64,000 bases of DNA from contig JAPQWV010000050.1 of NCBI GenBank assembly GCA_027422505.1, positions 2,294,001 to 2,358,000 of the forward strand, read 5' to 3'. The notes beneath the pieces were generated by a model that was given only the letters and a program-made list of their open reading frames with translations, did not search any database and had not been told where the DNA came from. Of the stretch, positions 1 to 13,312 are shown piece after piece (the stretch's first letter is position 1; each line of letters opens with the position of its first letter). Source of the DNA: Craterostigma plantagineum. Lineage: Eukaryota > Streptophyta > Magnoliopsida > Lamiales > Linderniaceae. The position numbers were made by a program, and so were the translations under genes.

Positions 1-3000
1 CGTCTATGTATTGGTACGGCAAATTAGATTTGGCGTATTTCGAAGCCGCTCGCACGGCACGGAAAAGGTACTACAAACGACATAATTAAGGTACTTACAA
101 AGCATATAATATGGTACCGCAACCGTCCACATCTAGGTACTACAAACACTACGTATTGGTACCATAAATTATATTTTGCGTATTTCGAAGCCGCTCGCAC
201 GGCACAGAAAAGGTATTACAAACGACCTAATTATGGTACTACGGAAGCGTATAGTATGGTACTGTAAACGTCCACATCTAGGTACTACAAACGTGTTTAT
301 ATTGATACTACAAATTAGAGTTGGCGTATTTCGACGTCGTTCGGGTTACTTTTTGGTCCGTGAGTGCGTTACGATAGTTAACGCTACTACATTGATCATT
401 TGGTATCAAAAAAGGCGGGTTAACAATCAAGGATTGTTACATTGAAATTCCAACTTTCTTTCTACTTACATGATGCTAGTAACAATATCTTACCACATAG
501 TCAAGATTTCACGTTGCCATATATTTAAATCTTGTTATTTGCCGCATTATGTAAGCTCTAAATCCTTAATGCTCAAGATTCTACGTGTTTTCGACAACCG
601 AACGATGGGCACTGAAAAGGTACTACAAAAGACCTAACTATGGTAGCACGAAAGCATAAACTATGATACTGCAACCAACCGCATCTAGGAACTATAAACG
701 TCTATGTATTGGTACGGCAAATTAGATTTGGCGTATTTCGAAGCCGCTCGCACGGCACGGAAAAGGTACTACAAACGACATAATTAAGGTACTTACAAAG
801 CATATAATGTGGTACCGCAACCGTCCACATCTAGGTACTACAAACACTATGTATTGGTACCATAAATTATATTTTGCGTATTTCGGAGCGGCTCGCACGG
901 CACAGAAAAGGTATTACAAACGAACTAATTATGGTACTACGGAAGCGTATAGTATGGTACTGTAAACGTCCACATCTAGGTACTACAAACGTGTTTATAT
1001 TGATACTACAAATTAAAGTTGACGTATTTCGAAGTCGTTCGGGCTACTTTTTGGTCCGTGAGTGCGTTATGATAGTTAACGCTACTACATTGATCATTTG
1101 GTATCAAAAAAGGCGGGTTAACATTTACAATCAAGGATTGTTACATTGAAATTCCAACTTTCTTTCTACTTACATGATGCTAGTAACAATATCTTACCAC
1201 ATAGTCAAGATTCACGTTGCCATATATTTAAATCTTGTTATTTGCCGCATTATGTAAGCTCTAAATCCTTAATGCTCAAGATTCTACGTGTTTTCGACAA
1301 CCGAACGATGGGCACGGAAAAGGTACTGCAAAAGACCTAACTATGGTACCATGAAAGCATACACTATGGTACTGCAACCAACCACATCTAGGAACTATAA
1401 ACGTCTATGTATTGGTACGACAAATTAGATTTGGCGTATTTCGAAGCCGCTCGCACGACACGGAAAAGGTACTACAAACAACATAATTAAGGTACTTACA
1501 AAGCATATAATATGGTACCGCAACCGTCCACATCTAGGTACTACAAACACTACGTATTGGTACCATAAATTATATTTTGCGTATTTCGAAGCCGCTCGCA
1601 CGGCACAGAAAAGGTATTACAAACGACCTAATTATGGTACTACGGAAGCGTATAGTATGGTACTGTAAACGTCCACTCTAGGTACTACAAACGTGTTTAT
1701 ATTGATACTACAAATTAGAGTTGGCGTATTTCGACGTCGTTCGGGTTACTTTTTGGTCCGTGAGTGCGTTACGATAGTTAATGCTACATTGATCATTTGG
1801 TATCAAAAAAGGCGGGTTAACATTTACAATCAAGGATTGTTACATTGAAATTCCAACTTTCTTTCTACTTACATGATGCTAGTAACAATATCTTACCACA
1901 TAGTCAAGATTTCACGTTGTCATATATTTATATCTTGTTATTTGCCGCATTATGTAAGCTCTAAATCCTTAATGCTCAAGATTCTACGTGTTTTCGACAA
2001 CCGAACGATGGGCACTGAAAAGGTACTACAAAAGACCTAACTATGGTACCACGAAAGCATAAACTATGATACTGCAACCAACCACATCAAGGAACTATAA
2101 ACGTCTATGTATTGGTACGGCAAATTAGATTTGGCGTATTTCGAAGCCGCTCGCACGGCACGGAAAAGGTACTACAAACGACATAATTAAGGTACTTACA
2201 AAGCATATAATATGGTACCGCAACCGTCCACATCTAGGTACTACAAACACTATGTATTGGTACCATAAATTATATTTTGCGTATTTCGGAGCCGCTCGCA
2301 CGGCACAGAAAAGGTATTACAAACGAACTAATTATGGTACTACGGAAGCGTAAAGTATGGTACTGTAAACGTCCACATCTAGGTACTACAAACGTGTTTA
2401 TATTGATACTACAAATTAGATTTGGCGTATTTCGACGTCGTTCGGGTTACTTTTTGGTCCGTGAGTGCGTTACGATAGTTAACGCTACTACGTTGATCAT
2501 TTGGTATCAAAAAGGCGGGTTAACATTTACAATCAAGGATTGTTACATTGAAATTCCAACTTTCTTTCTACTTACATGATGCTAGTAACAATATCTTACC
2601 ACATAGTCAAGATTCACGTTGCCATATATTTAAATCTTGTTATTTGCCGCATTATGTAAGCTCTAAATCCTTAATGCTCAAGATTCTACGTGTTTTCGAC
2701 AACCGAACGATGGGCACGGAAAAGGTACTGCAAAAGACCTAACTATGGTACCATGAAAGCATACACTATGGTACTGCAACCAACCACATCTAGGAACTAT
2801 AAACGTCTGTGTATTGGTACGACAAATTAGATTTGGCGTATTTCGAAGCCGCTCGCACGACACGGAAAAGGTACTACAAACAACATAATTAAGGTACTTA
2901 CAAAGCATAAAATATGGTACCGCAACCGTCCACATCTAGGTACTACAAACACTACGTATTGGTACCATAAATTATATTTTGCGTATTTCGAAGCCGCTCG

Positions 3001-6000
3001 CACGGCACAGAAAAGGTATTACAAACGACCTAATTATGGTACTACGGAAGCGTATAGTATGGTACTGTAAACGTCCTAGGTACTACAAACGTGTTTATAT
3101 TGATACTACAAATTAGAGTTGGCGTATTTCGACGTCGTTCGGGTTACTTTTTGGTCCGTGAGTGCGTTACGATAGTTAACGCTACTACATTGATCATTTG
3201 GTATCAAAAAAGGCGGGTTGACATTTACAATCAAGGATTGTTACATTGAAATTCCAACTTTCTTTCTACTTACATGATGCTAGTAACAATATCTTACAAC
3301 ATAGTCAAGATTTCACGTTGTCATATATTTAAATCTTGTTATTTGCCGCATTATGTAAGCTCTAAATCCTTAATGCTCAAGATTCTACGTGTTTTCGACA
3401 ACCGAACGATGGGCACTGAAAAGGTACTACAAAAGACCTAACTATGGTACCACGAAAGCATAAACTGTGATACTGCAACCAACCACATCAAGGAACTATA
3501 AACGTCTATGTATTGGTACGGCAAATTAGATTTGGCGTATTTCGAAGCCGCTCGCACGGCACGGAAAGGTACTACAAACGACATAATTAAGGTACTTACA
3601 AAGCATATAATATGGTACCGCAACCGTCCACATCTAGGTACTACAAACACTATGTATTGTACCATAAATTATATTTTGCGTATTTCGGAGCCGCTCGCAC
3701 GGCACAGAAAAGGTATTACAAACGAACTAATTATGGTACTACGGAAGCGTATAGTATGGTACTGTAAACGTCCACATCTAGGTACTACAAACGTGTTTAT
3801 ATTGATACTACAAATTAGATTTGGCGTATTTCGACGTCGTTCGGGTTACTTTTTGGTCCGTGAGTGCGTTACGATAGTTAACGCTACTACGTTGATCATT
3901 TGGTATCAAAAAAGGCGGGTTAACATTTACAATCAAGGATTGTTACATTGAAATTCCAACTTTCTTTCTACTTACATGATGCTAGTAACAATATCTTACC
4001 ACATAGTCAAGATTCACATTGCCATATATTTAAATCTTGTTATTTGCCGCATTATGTAAGCTCTAAATCCTTAATGCTCAAGATTCTACGTGTTTTCGAC
4101 AACCGAACGATGGGCACGGAAAAGGTACTGCAAAAGACCTAACTATGGTACCATGAAAGCATACACTATGGTACTGCAACCAACCACATCTAGGAACTAT
4201 AAACGTCTATGTATTGGTACGACAAATTAGATTTGGCGTATTTCGAAGCCGCTCGCACGACACGGAAAAGGTACTACAAACAACATAATTAAGGTACTTA
4301 CAAAGCATATAATATGGTACGGCAACCGTCCACATCTAGGTACTACAAACACTACGTATTGGTACCATAAATTATATTTTGCGTATTTCGAAGCCGCTCG
4401 CACGGCACAGAAAAGGTATTACAAACGACCTAATTATGGTACTACGGAAGCGTATAGTATGGTACTGTAAACGTCCACGTCTAGGTACTACAAACGTGTT
4501 TATATTGATACTACAAATTAGAGTTGGCGTATTTCGACGTCGTTCGGGTTACTTTTTGGTCCGTGAGTGCGTTACGATAGTTAACGCTACTACATTGATC
4601 ATTTGGTATCAAAAAAGGCGGGTTAACATTTACAATCAAGGATTGTTACATTGAAATTCCAACTTTCTTTCTACTTACATGATGCTAGTAACTATATCTT
4701 ACCACATAGTCAAGATTTCACGTTGCCATATATTTAAATCTTGTTATTTGCCGCATTATGTAAGCTCTAAATCCTTAATGCTCAAGATTCTACGAGTTTT
4801 CGACAACCGAACGATGGGCACGGAAAAGGTACTACAAAAGACCTAATTATGGTACCACGAAAGCATACACTATGGTATTGCAACCAACCGCATCTAGGAA
4901 CTATAAACGTCTATGTATTGGTACGGCAAATTAGATTTGGCGTATTTCGAAGCCGCTCGCACGGCACGGAAAAGGTACTACAAAGGACCTAATTAAGGTA
5001 CTTACAAAGCATATAATATGGTACCGCAACCGTCCACATCTAAGTACTACAAACACTATGTATTGGTACCATATATTATATTTTGCGTATTTCGAAGCCG
5101 CTCGCACGGCACAGAAAAGGTATTACAAATGACCTAATTATGGTACTACGGAAGCGTATAGTATGGTACTGTAAACGTCCAAATCTAGGTACCACAAATG
5201 TGTTTCTACAAATTAAAGTTGACGTATTTCGACGTCGTTCGGGCTACTTTTTGGTCCGTGAGTGCGTTACGATAGTTAACGCTACTACATTGATCATTTG
5301 GTATCAAAAAAGGCGGGTTAACATTTACAATCAAGGATTGTTACATTGAAATTCCAACTTTCTTTCTACTTACATGATGCTAGTAACAATATCTTACCAC
5401 ATAGTCAAGATTTCACGTTGCCATATATTTAAATCTTGTTATTTGCCGCATTATGTAAGCTCTAAATCCTTAATGCTCAAGATTCTACGTGTTTTCGACA
5501 ACCGAACGATGGGCACGGAAAAGGTACTACAAAAGACCTAATTATGGTACCACGAAAGTATACACTATGGTACTGCAACCAACCACATCTAGGAACTATA
5601 AACGTCTATGTATTGGTACGGAAAAGATACTACAGGTAACCTACTCATGGTACAAACTAGCTTATAATATGGTACCACGAAAGTATATACTATGGTACTG
5701 CCACCGTCCACATATAGGTACTATAAACGTCTATGTATTGGTACCACAAATTAGATTTTGCATATTTTGAAGCCGCTCGCACGGCACGGAAAAGGTACTA
5801 CAAACGACCTAGTTACAGTACTACAAAAGCATATACTATGGTACGCAATCGTCCACATCTAGGTACTACAAACGCTATGTATTGGTACCACAAATTAGAT
5901 TTTCCGTATATCGAAGCCGCTCGCACGGCACGGAAAGATTTTGTGTACACTACAACTTTTCACATCTAGGTACTACAAACGTCTATGTATTGGTACCACA

Positions 6001-9000
6001 AATTAGATTTGGCGTATTTTGAAGCCGCTCGCACTGCACAGAAAAGGTACTACAAACGACCTAATTAAGGTACTTACAAAGCATATAATATGGTACCGTA
6101 ACCGTCCACATCTAGGTACTACAAACACTATGTGTTGGTACCATAAATTATATTTTGCGTATTTCGAAGCCGCTCGCACGGCACAGAAAAGGTATTACAA
6201 ACGACCTAATTATGGTACTACGGAAGCGTATAGTATAGTACTGTAAACGTCCACATCTAGGTACTACAAACGTGTTTATATTGATACTACAAATTAGAGT
6301 TGGCGTATTTCGACGTCGTTCGGGTTACTTTTTGGTCCGTGAGTGCGTTACGATAGTTAACGCTACTACATTGATCATTTGGTATCAAAAAAGGCGGGTT
6401 AACATTTACAATCAAGGATTGTTACATTGAAATTCCAACTTTCTTTCTACTTACATGATGCTAGTAACAATATCTTACCACATAGTCAAGATTCACGTTG
6501 CCACTTAAATCTTGTTATTTGCCGCATTATGTAAGCTCTAAATCCTTAATGCTCAAGATTCTACGTGTTTTCGACAACCGAACGATGGGCACGGAAAAGG
6601 TACTACAAAAGACCTAACTATGGTACCACGTTAGCATACACTATGGTACTGCAACCAACCACATCTAAGAACTATAAACGTCTATGTATTGGTACGGCAA
6701 ATTAGATTTGGCGTATTTCGAAGCCGCTCGCACGGCACGGAAAAGGTACTACAAACGACCTAGTTACAGTACTACAAAAGCATATACTATGGTACCGCAA
6801 TCGTCCACATCTAGGTACTACAAACGCTATGTATTGGTACCACAAATTAGATTTTCCGTATATCGAAGCCGCTCGCACGGCACGGAAAGATTTTGTGTAC
6901 ACTACAACTTTTCACATCTAGGTACTACAAACGTCTATGTATTGGTACCACAAATTAGATGTGGCGTATTTTGAAGCCGCTCGCACGGCACAGAAAAGGT
7001 ACTACAAACGACCTAATTAAGGTACTTACAAAGCATATAATATGGTACCGTAACCGTCTACATCTAGGTACTACAAACACTATGTATTGGTACCATAAAT
7101 TATATTTTGCGTATTTCGAAGCCGCTCGCACGGCACAGAAAAGGTATTACAAACGACCTTATTACGGTACTACGGAAGCGTATAGTATGGTACTGTAAAC
7201 GTCCAAATCTAGGTACCGCAAATGTGTTTATATTGATACTACAAATTAAAGTTGACGTATTTCGACGTCGTTCGGGCTACTTTTTGGTCCGTGAGTGAGT
7301 TACGATAGTTAACGCTACTACATTGATCATTTGGTATCAAAAAAGGCGGGTTAACATTTACAATCAAGGATTGTTACATTGAAATTCCAACTTTCTTTCT
7401 ACTTACATGATGCTAGTAACAATATCTTACCACATAGTCAAGATTTCACGTTGCCATATATTTAAATCTTGTTATTTGCCGCATTATGTAAGCTCTAAAT
7501 CCTTAATGCTCAAGATTCTACGAGTTTTCGACAACCGAATGATGGGCACGGAAAAGGTACTACAAAAGACCTAACTATGGTACCACGAAAGCATAAACTA
7601 TGATACTGCAACCAACCACATCTAGGAACTATAAACGTCTATGTATTGGTACGGCAAATTTGATTTGGCGTATTTCGAAGCCGCTCGCACGGCACGGAAA
7701 AGGTACTACAAACGACATAATTAAGGTACTTACAAAGCATATAATATGGTACCGCAACCGTCCACATCTAGGTACTACAAACACTATGTATTGGTACCAT
7801 AAATTATATTTTGCGTATTTCGGAGCCGCTCGCACGGCACAGAAAAGGTATTATAAACGAACTAATTATGGTACTACGGAAGCGTATAGTATGGTACTGT
7901 AAACGTCCACATCTAGGTACTACAAACGTGTTTATATTGATACTACAAATTAGAGTTGGCGTATTTCGACGTCGTTCGGGTTACTTTTTGGTCCGTGAGT
8001 GCGTTACGATAGTTAACGCTACTACGTTGATCATTTGGTATCAAAAAAGGCGGGTTAACATTTACAATCAAGGATTGTTACATTGAAATTCCAACTTTCT
8101 TTCTACTTACATGATGCTAGTAACAATATCTTACCGCATAGTCAAGATTTCACGTTGCCATATATTTAAATCTTGTTATTTGCCGCATTATGTAAGCTCT
8201 AAATCCTTATGCTCAAGATTCTACGAGTTTCGACAACCGAACGATGGGCACGGAAAAGGTACTACAAAAGACCTAATTATGGTACCACGAAAGTATACAC
8301 TATGGTACTGCAACCAACCACATCTAGGAACTATAAACGTCTATGTATTGGTACGGAAAAGATACTACAGGTAACCTACTTATGGTACAAACTAGCTTAT
8401 AATATGGTACCACGAAAGTATATACTATGGTACTGCCACCGTCCACATATAGGTACTATAAACGTCTATGTATTGGTACCACAAATTAGATTTTGCGTAT
8501 TTTGAAGCCGCTCGCACGGCACGAAAAAGGTACTACAAACGACCTAGTTACAGTACTACAAAAGCATCTACTATGGTACCGCAATCGTCCACATCTAGGT
8601 ACTACAAACGCTATGTATTGGTACCACAAATTAGATTTTGCGTATATCGAAGCCGCTCGCACGGCACGGAAAGATTTTGTGTACACTACAACTTTTCATA
8701 TCTAGGTACTACAAACGTCTATGTATTGGTACCACAAATTAGATTGGCGTATTTTGAAGCCGCTCGCACGGCACAGAAAAGGTACTACAAACGACCTAAT
8801 TAAGGTACTTACAAAGCATATAATATGGTACCGCAACCGTCCACATCTAGGTACTACAAACACTATGTATTGGTACCATAAATTATATTTTGCGTATTTC
8901 GAAGCCGCTCGCACGGCACAGAAAAGGTATTACAAACGACCTAATTATGGTACTACGGAAGCGTATAGTATGGTACTGTAAACGTCCACATCTAGGTACT

Positions 9001-10130
9001 ACAAACGTGTTTATATTGATACTACAAATTAGAGTTGGCGTATTTCGACGTCGTTCGGGCTACTTTTTGGTCCGTGAGTGCGTTACGATAGTTAACGCTA
9101 CTACCTTGATCATTTGGTATCAAAAAAGGCGGGTTAACATTTACAATCAAGGATTGTTACATTGAAATTCCAACTTTCTTTCTACTTACATGATGCTAGT
9201 AACAATATCTTACCACATAGTCAAGATTTCACGTTGCCATATACTTAATATTTGTTATTTATCGCATTATGTAAGCTCTAAATCCTTAATGCTCAAGATT
9301 CGACGTGTTTTCGACAATCGGACGAAAGGCACGAAAAAGGTACTACAAACGACCTAACTATGATACCACGAAAGTATATACTATGGTACTGCCACCGTCC
9401 ACATATAGGTACTACAAACGTCTATGTATTGGTACCACAAATTTGATTTGGCGTATTTTGAAGCCGCTCGCACGGCACGAAAAAGGTACTATAAACGACC
9501 TAGTTACAGTACTACAAAAGCATATAATATGGTACCGCAATCGTCCACATCTAGGTACTACAAACGCTATGTATTGGTACCACAAATTAGATTTTGCGTA
9601 TATCGAAGCCGCTCGCACGGCAAGGAAAGATTTTGTGTATACTACAACTTTTCACATCTAGGTACTACAAACGGCTATGTATTGGTACCACAAATTAGAT
9701 TTGGCGTATTTTGAAGCCGCTCGCATGGCACATAAAAGGTACTACAAACGACCTAACTATGGTACCACGAAAGCATACACTATGGTACTGCAACCAACCA
9801 CATCTAGGTACTACAAACGTCTATGTATTGGTACGACAAATTAGATTTGACGTATTTTGAAGCCGCTCGCATGAGACAGAAAAGATACTACAAACGACCT
9901 AATTATGGTACTACGAAAGCATATACTATGATACTACAACCAACCACATCTAGGTACTACAAACGTCTATGTATTGGAACGACAAATTAGATTGGCGTAT
10001 TTTGAAGCCGCTCGCACGGCACATAAAAGGTACTACAAATGACCTAATTATGGTACTACGAAAGCATATACTATGGTACTACAACTGTCGTCATCTAGGT
10101 ACTACAAACATGTTTGTTCAGGTACTACAA
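1..10130. repeat. Hierarchical satellite array (23 bp / 146 bp / ~702 bp)
   Basis: The whole stretch is tandem repeat and is open at the left window edge. The smallest period is 23 bp: successive blocks begin GGTAC and then diverge (ggtactacaaacgacctaat, ggtactacgaaagcatatac, ggtactgcaaccgtccacat, ggtactacaaacgtctatgt). Four such blocks plus a 54-bp block containing gccgctcgcacggcac make a 146-bp monomer; starts at 9738, 9884 and 10029 give 146 and 145 bp. Several monomers plus a ~300-bp spacer (from about tgtttatattgatac to cgaacgatggg) form a higher-order unit. The spacer marker cattgaaattcc occurs near 440, 1144, 1843, 2546, 3244, 3946, 4649, 5344, 6425, 7378, 8081 and 9160, so most units are 695-704 bp. 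The many short ORFs here are copies of one non-coding pattern. Confidence 0.95.
9300..10130. repeat. Edge of the satellite: monomer-only zone without the spacer
   Basis: After the last ~300-bp spacer the array continues only as 146-bp monomers and variants, including one in which the GGTAC head is replaced by aaagattttgtgtata. It stops at about 10130 in a poly-A-rich transition (ggtactacaaaaaaaaactgg). This looks like the ancestral monomer arrangement kept at the array border, with the higher-order unit amplified further inside. Confidence 0.75.
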
Positions 10131-11386
10131 AAAAAAACTGGAACAAAAACAAACAAATCAGAGAACTAAAGATCAACAGCATATCAGTCCCAAAACACAC
10201 ATACATAACACTCAAACAGGTGGAGCGTGCAACTAAGATCGTCCCTAAGTATCGTGGCAGCCATGAAGCCACGATACAATTCAACGTCGACTTCATCAAG
10301 ATACCTCGCACGTGCTACCAGTCCGACGTGTATCGATCCATGGACAGTGCATTTTGTACCCCGCAATCCACGCCCTCCAGATTCTGCTCCCTCGTGGACT
10401 CAAACATCGTGATGTCATCTCGTAATTCTTTCTCGATTTTCTTGAGCCGGTGGGTTTTTTCAACTTCGGTGCCATTTCTGCATGCGACAAAAACGAGAGA
10501 ATCAAATAATGAAATTACGATACCAATTAACTATGTAATACGGTACCAAAAAACATATACAAGTACCAATTCAATTATCGTACGCCAAAGCAACCGAGCT
10601 CATACCAAGATAGTCACAAATGTACCTTTACATCTAGCAGGGAAATTAGAAGCTAACACACCCTAATTTGAATAATACCAAGTTTCTAATTTGAAGAACA
10701 AAATAATTAAACCCTAATTTTGTCATAAACCCCAAATTCGAGCCGTAATCACAAAATTAAACATAGCCCGACATTAAATCCTTCAGGAAATGCAAATATG
10801 AAAGCCCTAATCTCTACACTAACTCAAAATGCCACAAAAACGAAAAATTAAAGTAAAAAAACGGTGTCAAGAGGCCTTTTTACAGTATACCATTCTTACA
10901 AGTCGAATAAAGGTGTGAAGCCCTAAGAATCTCGCTCGCTGCTCGTTGTGAAGGTGAAGCTGAGATTCGTTCTGCTTTTCGTCGTCTGTTGTTCGTCGTC
11001 GTTCTCTCTGTAAGTGAATTCACAAGGTTATTTTGCAATATTATATTTTACAGGGGTATATTTGTCCATTAGGTAGCTATGTGATATAATAGTTTGAAAG
11101 GGGGAGTTTAGTGATAAATGAATTGAGAAGGGGGAGTAAGTTGATGTATAATTTGGGGTAGGAGGATTTATGTGTAGATTTGCCAAGAAAAAATCCATAT
11201 CTTATGTGGTATAGAAAGCAAAATGGGTTCAAAATATAATCGATCAAAATCTGAGTTAGTGAACGATAAACTCACACTAAACGGTAAACAAGATCTCCGA
11301 GGCGATGCTTGATAAGTGTGTAAGTTATCTTTTGTCCGTCCATGCCAGTTGCTCGTTCCACATCCTGCACATGATATCAGGTCGGG

Positions 11387-11430
<44 letters not shown>

Positions 11431-12573
11431 TGTATATGGCGTTGAAACTTGCACAAGTAACAATTTCTAACCTGATTAGCCAAATTGTAGAAATGAATTA
11501 CGATGTCTATCGACAATTCCACGTGCCAACGTAATGTCAAAGTTCCTGCACTCAAAATACCTCAAGAGAAATATAGATACGCATTTGATCTCTCGGGCTT
11601 ATATACCTCTTCGAACATTCATGATATTGAGAGAGCATGCTCAATAAAAATTCGATCAGTGAAGAGAATATTAGTGAACCAATGTAATTCGTAGTTTCAC
11701 CAACTAGTAGCCTAATAAAATAATTTAAGAAGCCCATCTTATTTAATTCGAGCAAACCCTTATAATTAATTTCAACAATTCTACGAAATAAGTCTAGCTA
11801 CCCAAGAATATTCCATCAACGCCCAAGTGCATAATAAGAAAGACAATATGCTAGAGAAATAAATTCTAGTTGCCCAATGTGCCTAATAGACCCAACGAAT
11901 AGCCTAATATAACCTAAAGAATTTAGACCAATAACTCACATGGTTGTATAATTCTCAGAGTGACCCCAGATGTTCAGATATCATCATATGCGCTTCACGG
12001 TAAAATAATAGAATTAGTCCATTACCTGAAATATTTGCCCACGAACCCCAAAATATTGAAAAACTTACAGATCGACTCTTTCTCTCCGATCGGCGGCAGA
12101 TCTGCCCTCGCCAGTCTCGAACGTGACCGTTTTCATCGTATTGGAGGTCTAAGGTTTTTACTGTGGCATCTTTTCGTCGAAAAATTTGCACATCTCGAAT
12201 TGGTGAATTATCCCTTCGCACCTTCTCGGTTCAAATCAGCATCGGGTGGGCTCCGGCGAGAGTCGGGTGGGTGAGGCGATGACGCGACGGGATATCCGAG
12301 CCACGGGAAATCTTGATGTTGAGAAAATGCTCTTTGATTTGCCCAGCCTGTCATGAGGTGACGCTGTAGTTGCCCATCGCTGGCGGCTGGTGTGATGGTG
12401 GTCTCGACCAACACAATTGTCTCGCTCGGCCCGGGATGTGCGGCTGTAAGTTTTGGAGACTAGTCGTTTTTAGCGACTGTGATAGGTCTGTTCGAAAAGA
12501 AGCAGCGAGTCAAGCCTCGATTGTGGCTGCTGTCGCTTGTGCCATGTGCCCATGACATTCCATGGATCTGAAG
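10131..12573. other. Gene-poor region right of the satellite
   Basis: I recognise no gene here. The first 550 bp hold overlapping short ORFs on both strands without a recognisable domain. Around 10920-11020 is a TC/TCG-rich tract ending in ctctctgtaagtgaattc. It resembles a plant 5' leader with a splice donor on the plus strand, but no coding exon follows. An AAACCCTAA telobox-like motif lies near 10710. A TC microsatellite sits at 11389. The stretch 12100-12560 is GC-richer and precedes a MITE. Confidence 0.5.
11389..11426. repeat. (TC)19 microsatellite
   Basis: An uninterrupted run of about 19 TC dinucleotides. Translating it gives the spurious RERERER and SLSLSL peptides seen in overlapping frames. 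Confidence 0.97.
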
Positions 12574-13312
12574 CAGTTGTAAAACTCGGCCTAGGCGGCC
12601 GCCTAAGCGGCGCCTAGGCACTGATCGGATACCCACCGAAGCGAAAATGGCCAAATCGGCCAATTAATCGGTATCCCAATTAATCCGATACGCAGATTAT
12701 GCCGATTAATCAGCCGATTATCCCGGCCAATTAATGATAATTAGTAAAAATAAAATACAAAAATTTTATTATCTGAGAGTCCTGCCTAGAAAGGCAACTC
12801 TTATCAAATGTGCAAAGCACTTAATAGATTTTCCAGTGCGTGGTGTGGCTTATATAGAGAGATGTCCGGTTTCTTTGCACCAACATATCCGGTGTGGGAC
12901 AATTCAAACTCTCAAAGTGTGCTGTAAATGGGCTGTGACCGATATAGAAAATGAATAATAGTAAAGCTGAAACTCCAAATGGGCTTTGCCCGACTTAAAA
13001 AACAAATAATATAAAACTGAAAAACTCCAAAAGGATTGGCCGATATAAAAACAACAAATAATAAAACTGAAATTGAAATATTAATTTCAATTTTATTTTA
13101 TTACAATTTGTTGTATTGCCGGGATTGACATGATTTATTGAAAATTCATAAATTTTATAATATTAGCATATTCATATATACATATATATATAAACTAAAA
13201 TATGATATACCGATTAATTCCCGCCTAGAAACCGCATAGGCCCCGCCTAGATTGTCTAGGCGCTAGGCCCCCATAGGGCGCCCGATTAGCGCCTAGCGAA
13301 TTTTACAACATT
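12574..13312. mobile_element. hAT-type non-autonomous DNA transposon (MITE)
   Basis: The ends are inverted: the left end reads cagttgtaaaactcggccta and the complement of the right end reads aatgttgtaaaattcgctag. Flanks are atctgaag (12566-12573) and ggctgaag (13313-13320), an imperfect 8-bp target duplication as expected for hAT elements. Both ends carry several short ctaggcg/gcctag palindromes. The interior is AT-rich with no transposase ORF. The TIR similarity to hAT elements is from family knowledge; the exact boundaries are uncertain by 1-2 bp. Confidence 0.75.

Noticed and set aside
1..10130. CRISPR-like alternation of repeat and spacer
   Set aside because: Repeats are contiguous 23/146-bp satellite blocks and the spacers are themselves repeated; the genome is eukaryotic.
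176..10169. About thirty ORFs of 60-150 codons with near-identical peptides (e.g. RHRKGITNELIMVLRKR)
   Set aside because: They are translations of the satellite repeat in several frames and both strands, with no independent coding signature.
10073..10666. 197-codon ORF leaving the satellite
   Set aside because: It starts inside the array, has no recognisable domain, and shorter ORFs on the other strand overlap it equally well.
10700..10830. Telomere-like aaaccctaa motifs beside the satellite
   Set aside because: Isolated teloboxes only; no tandem TTTAGGG array, so no evidence of a chromosome end.
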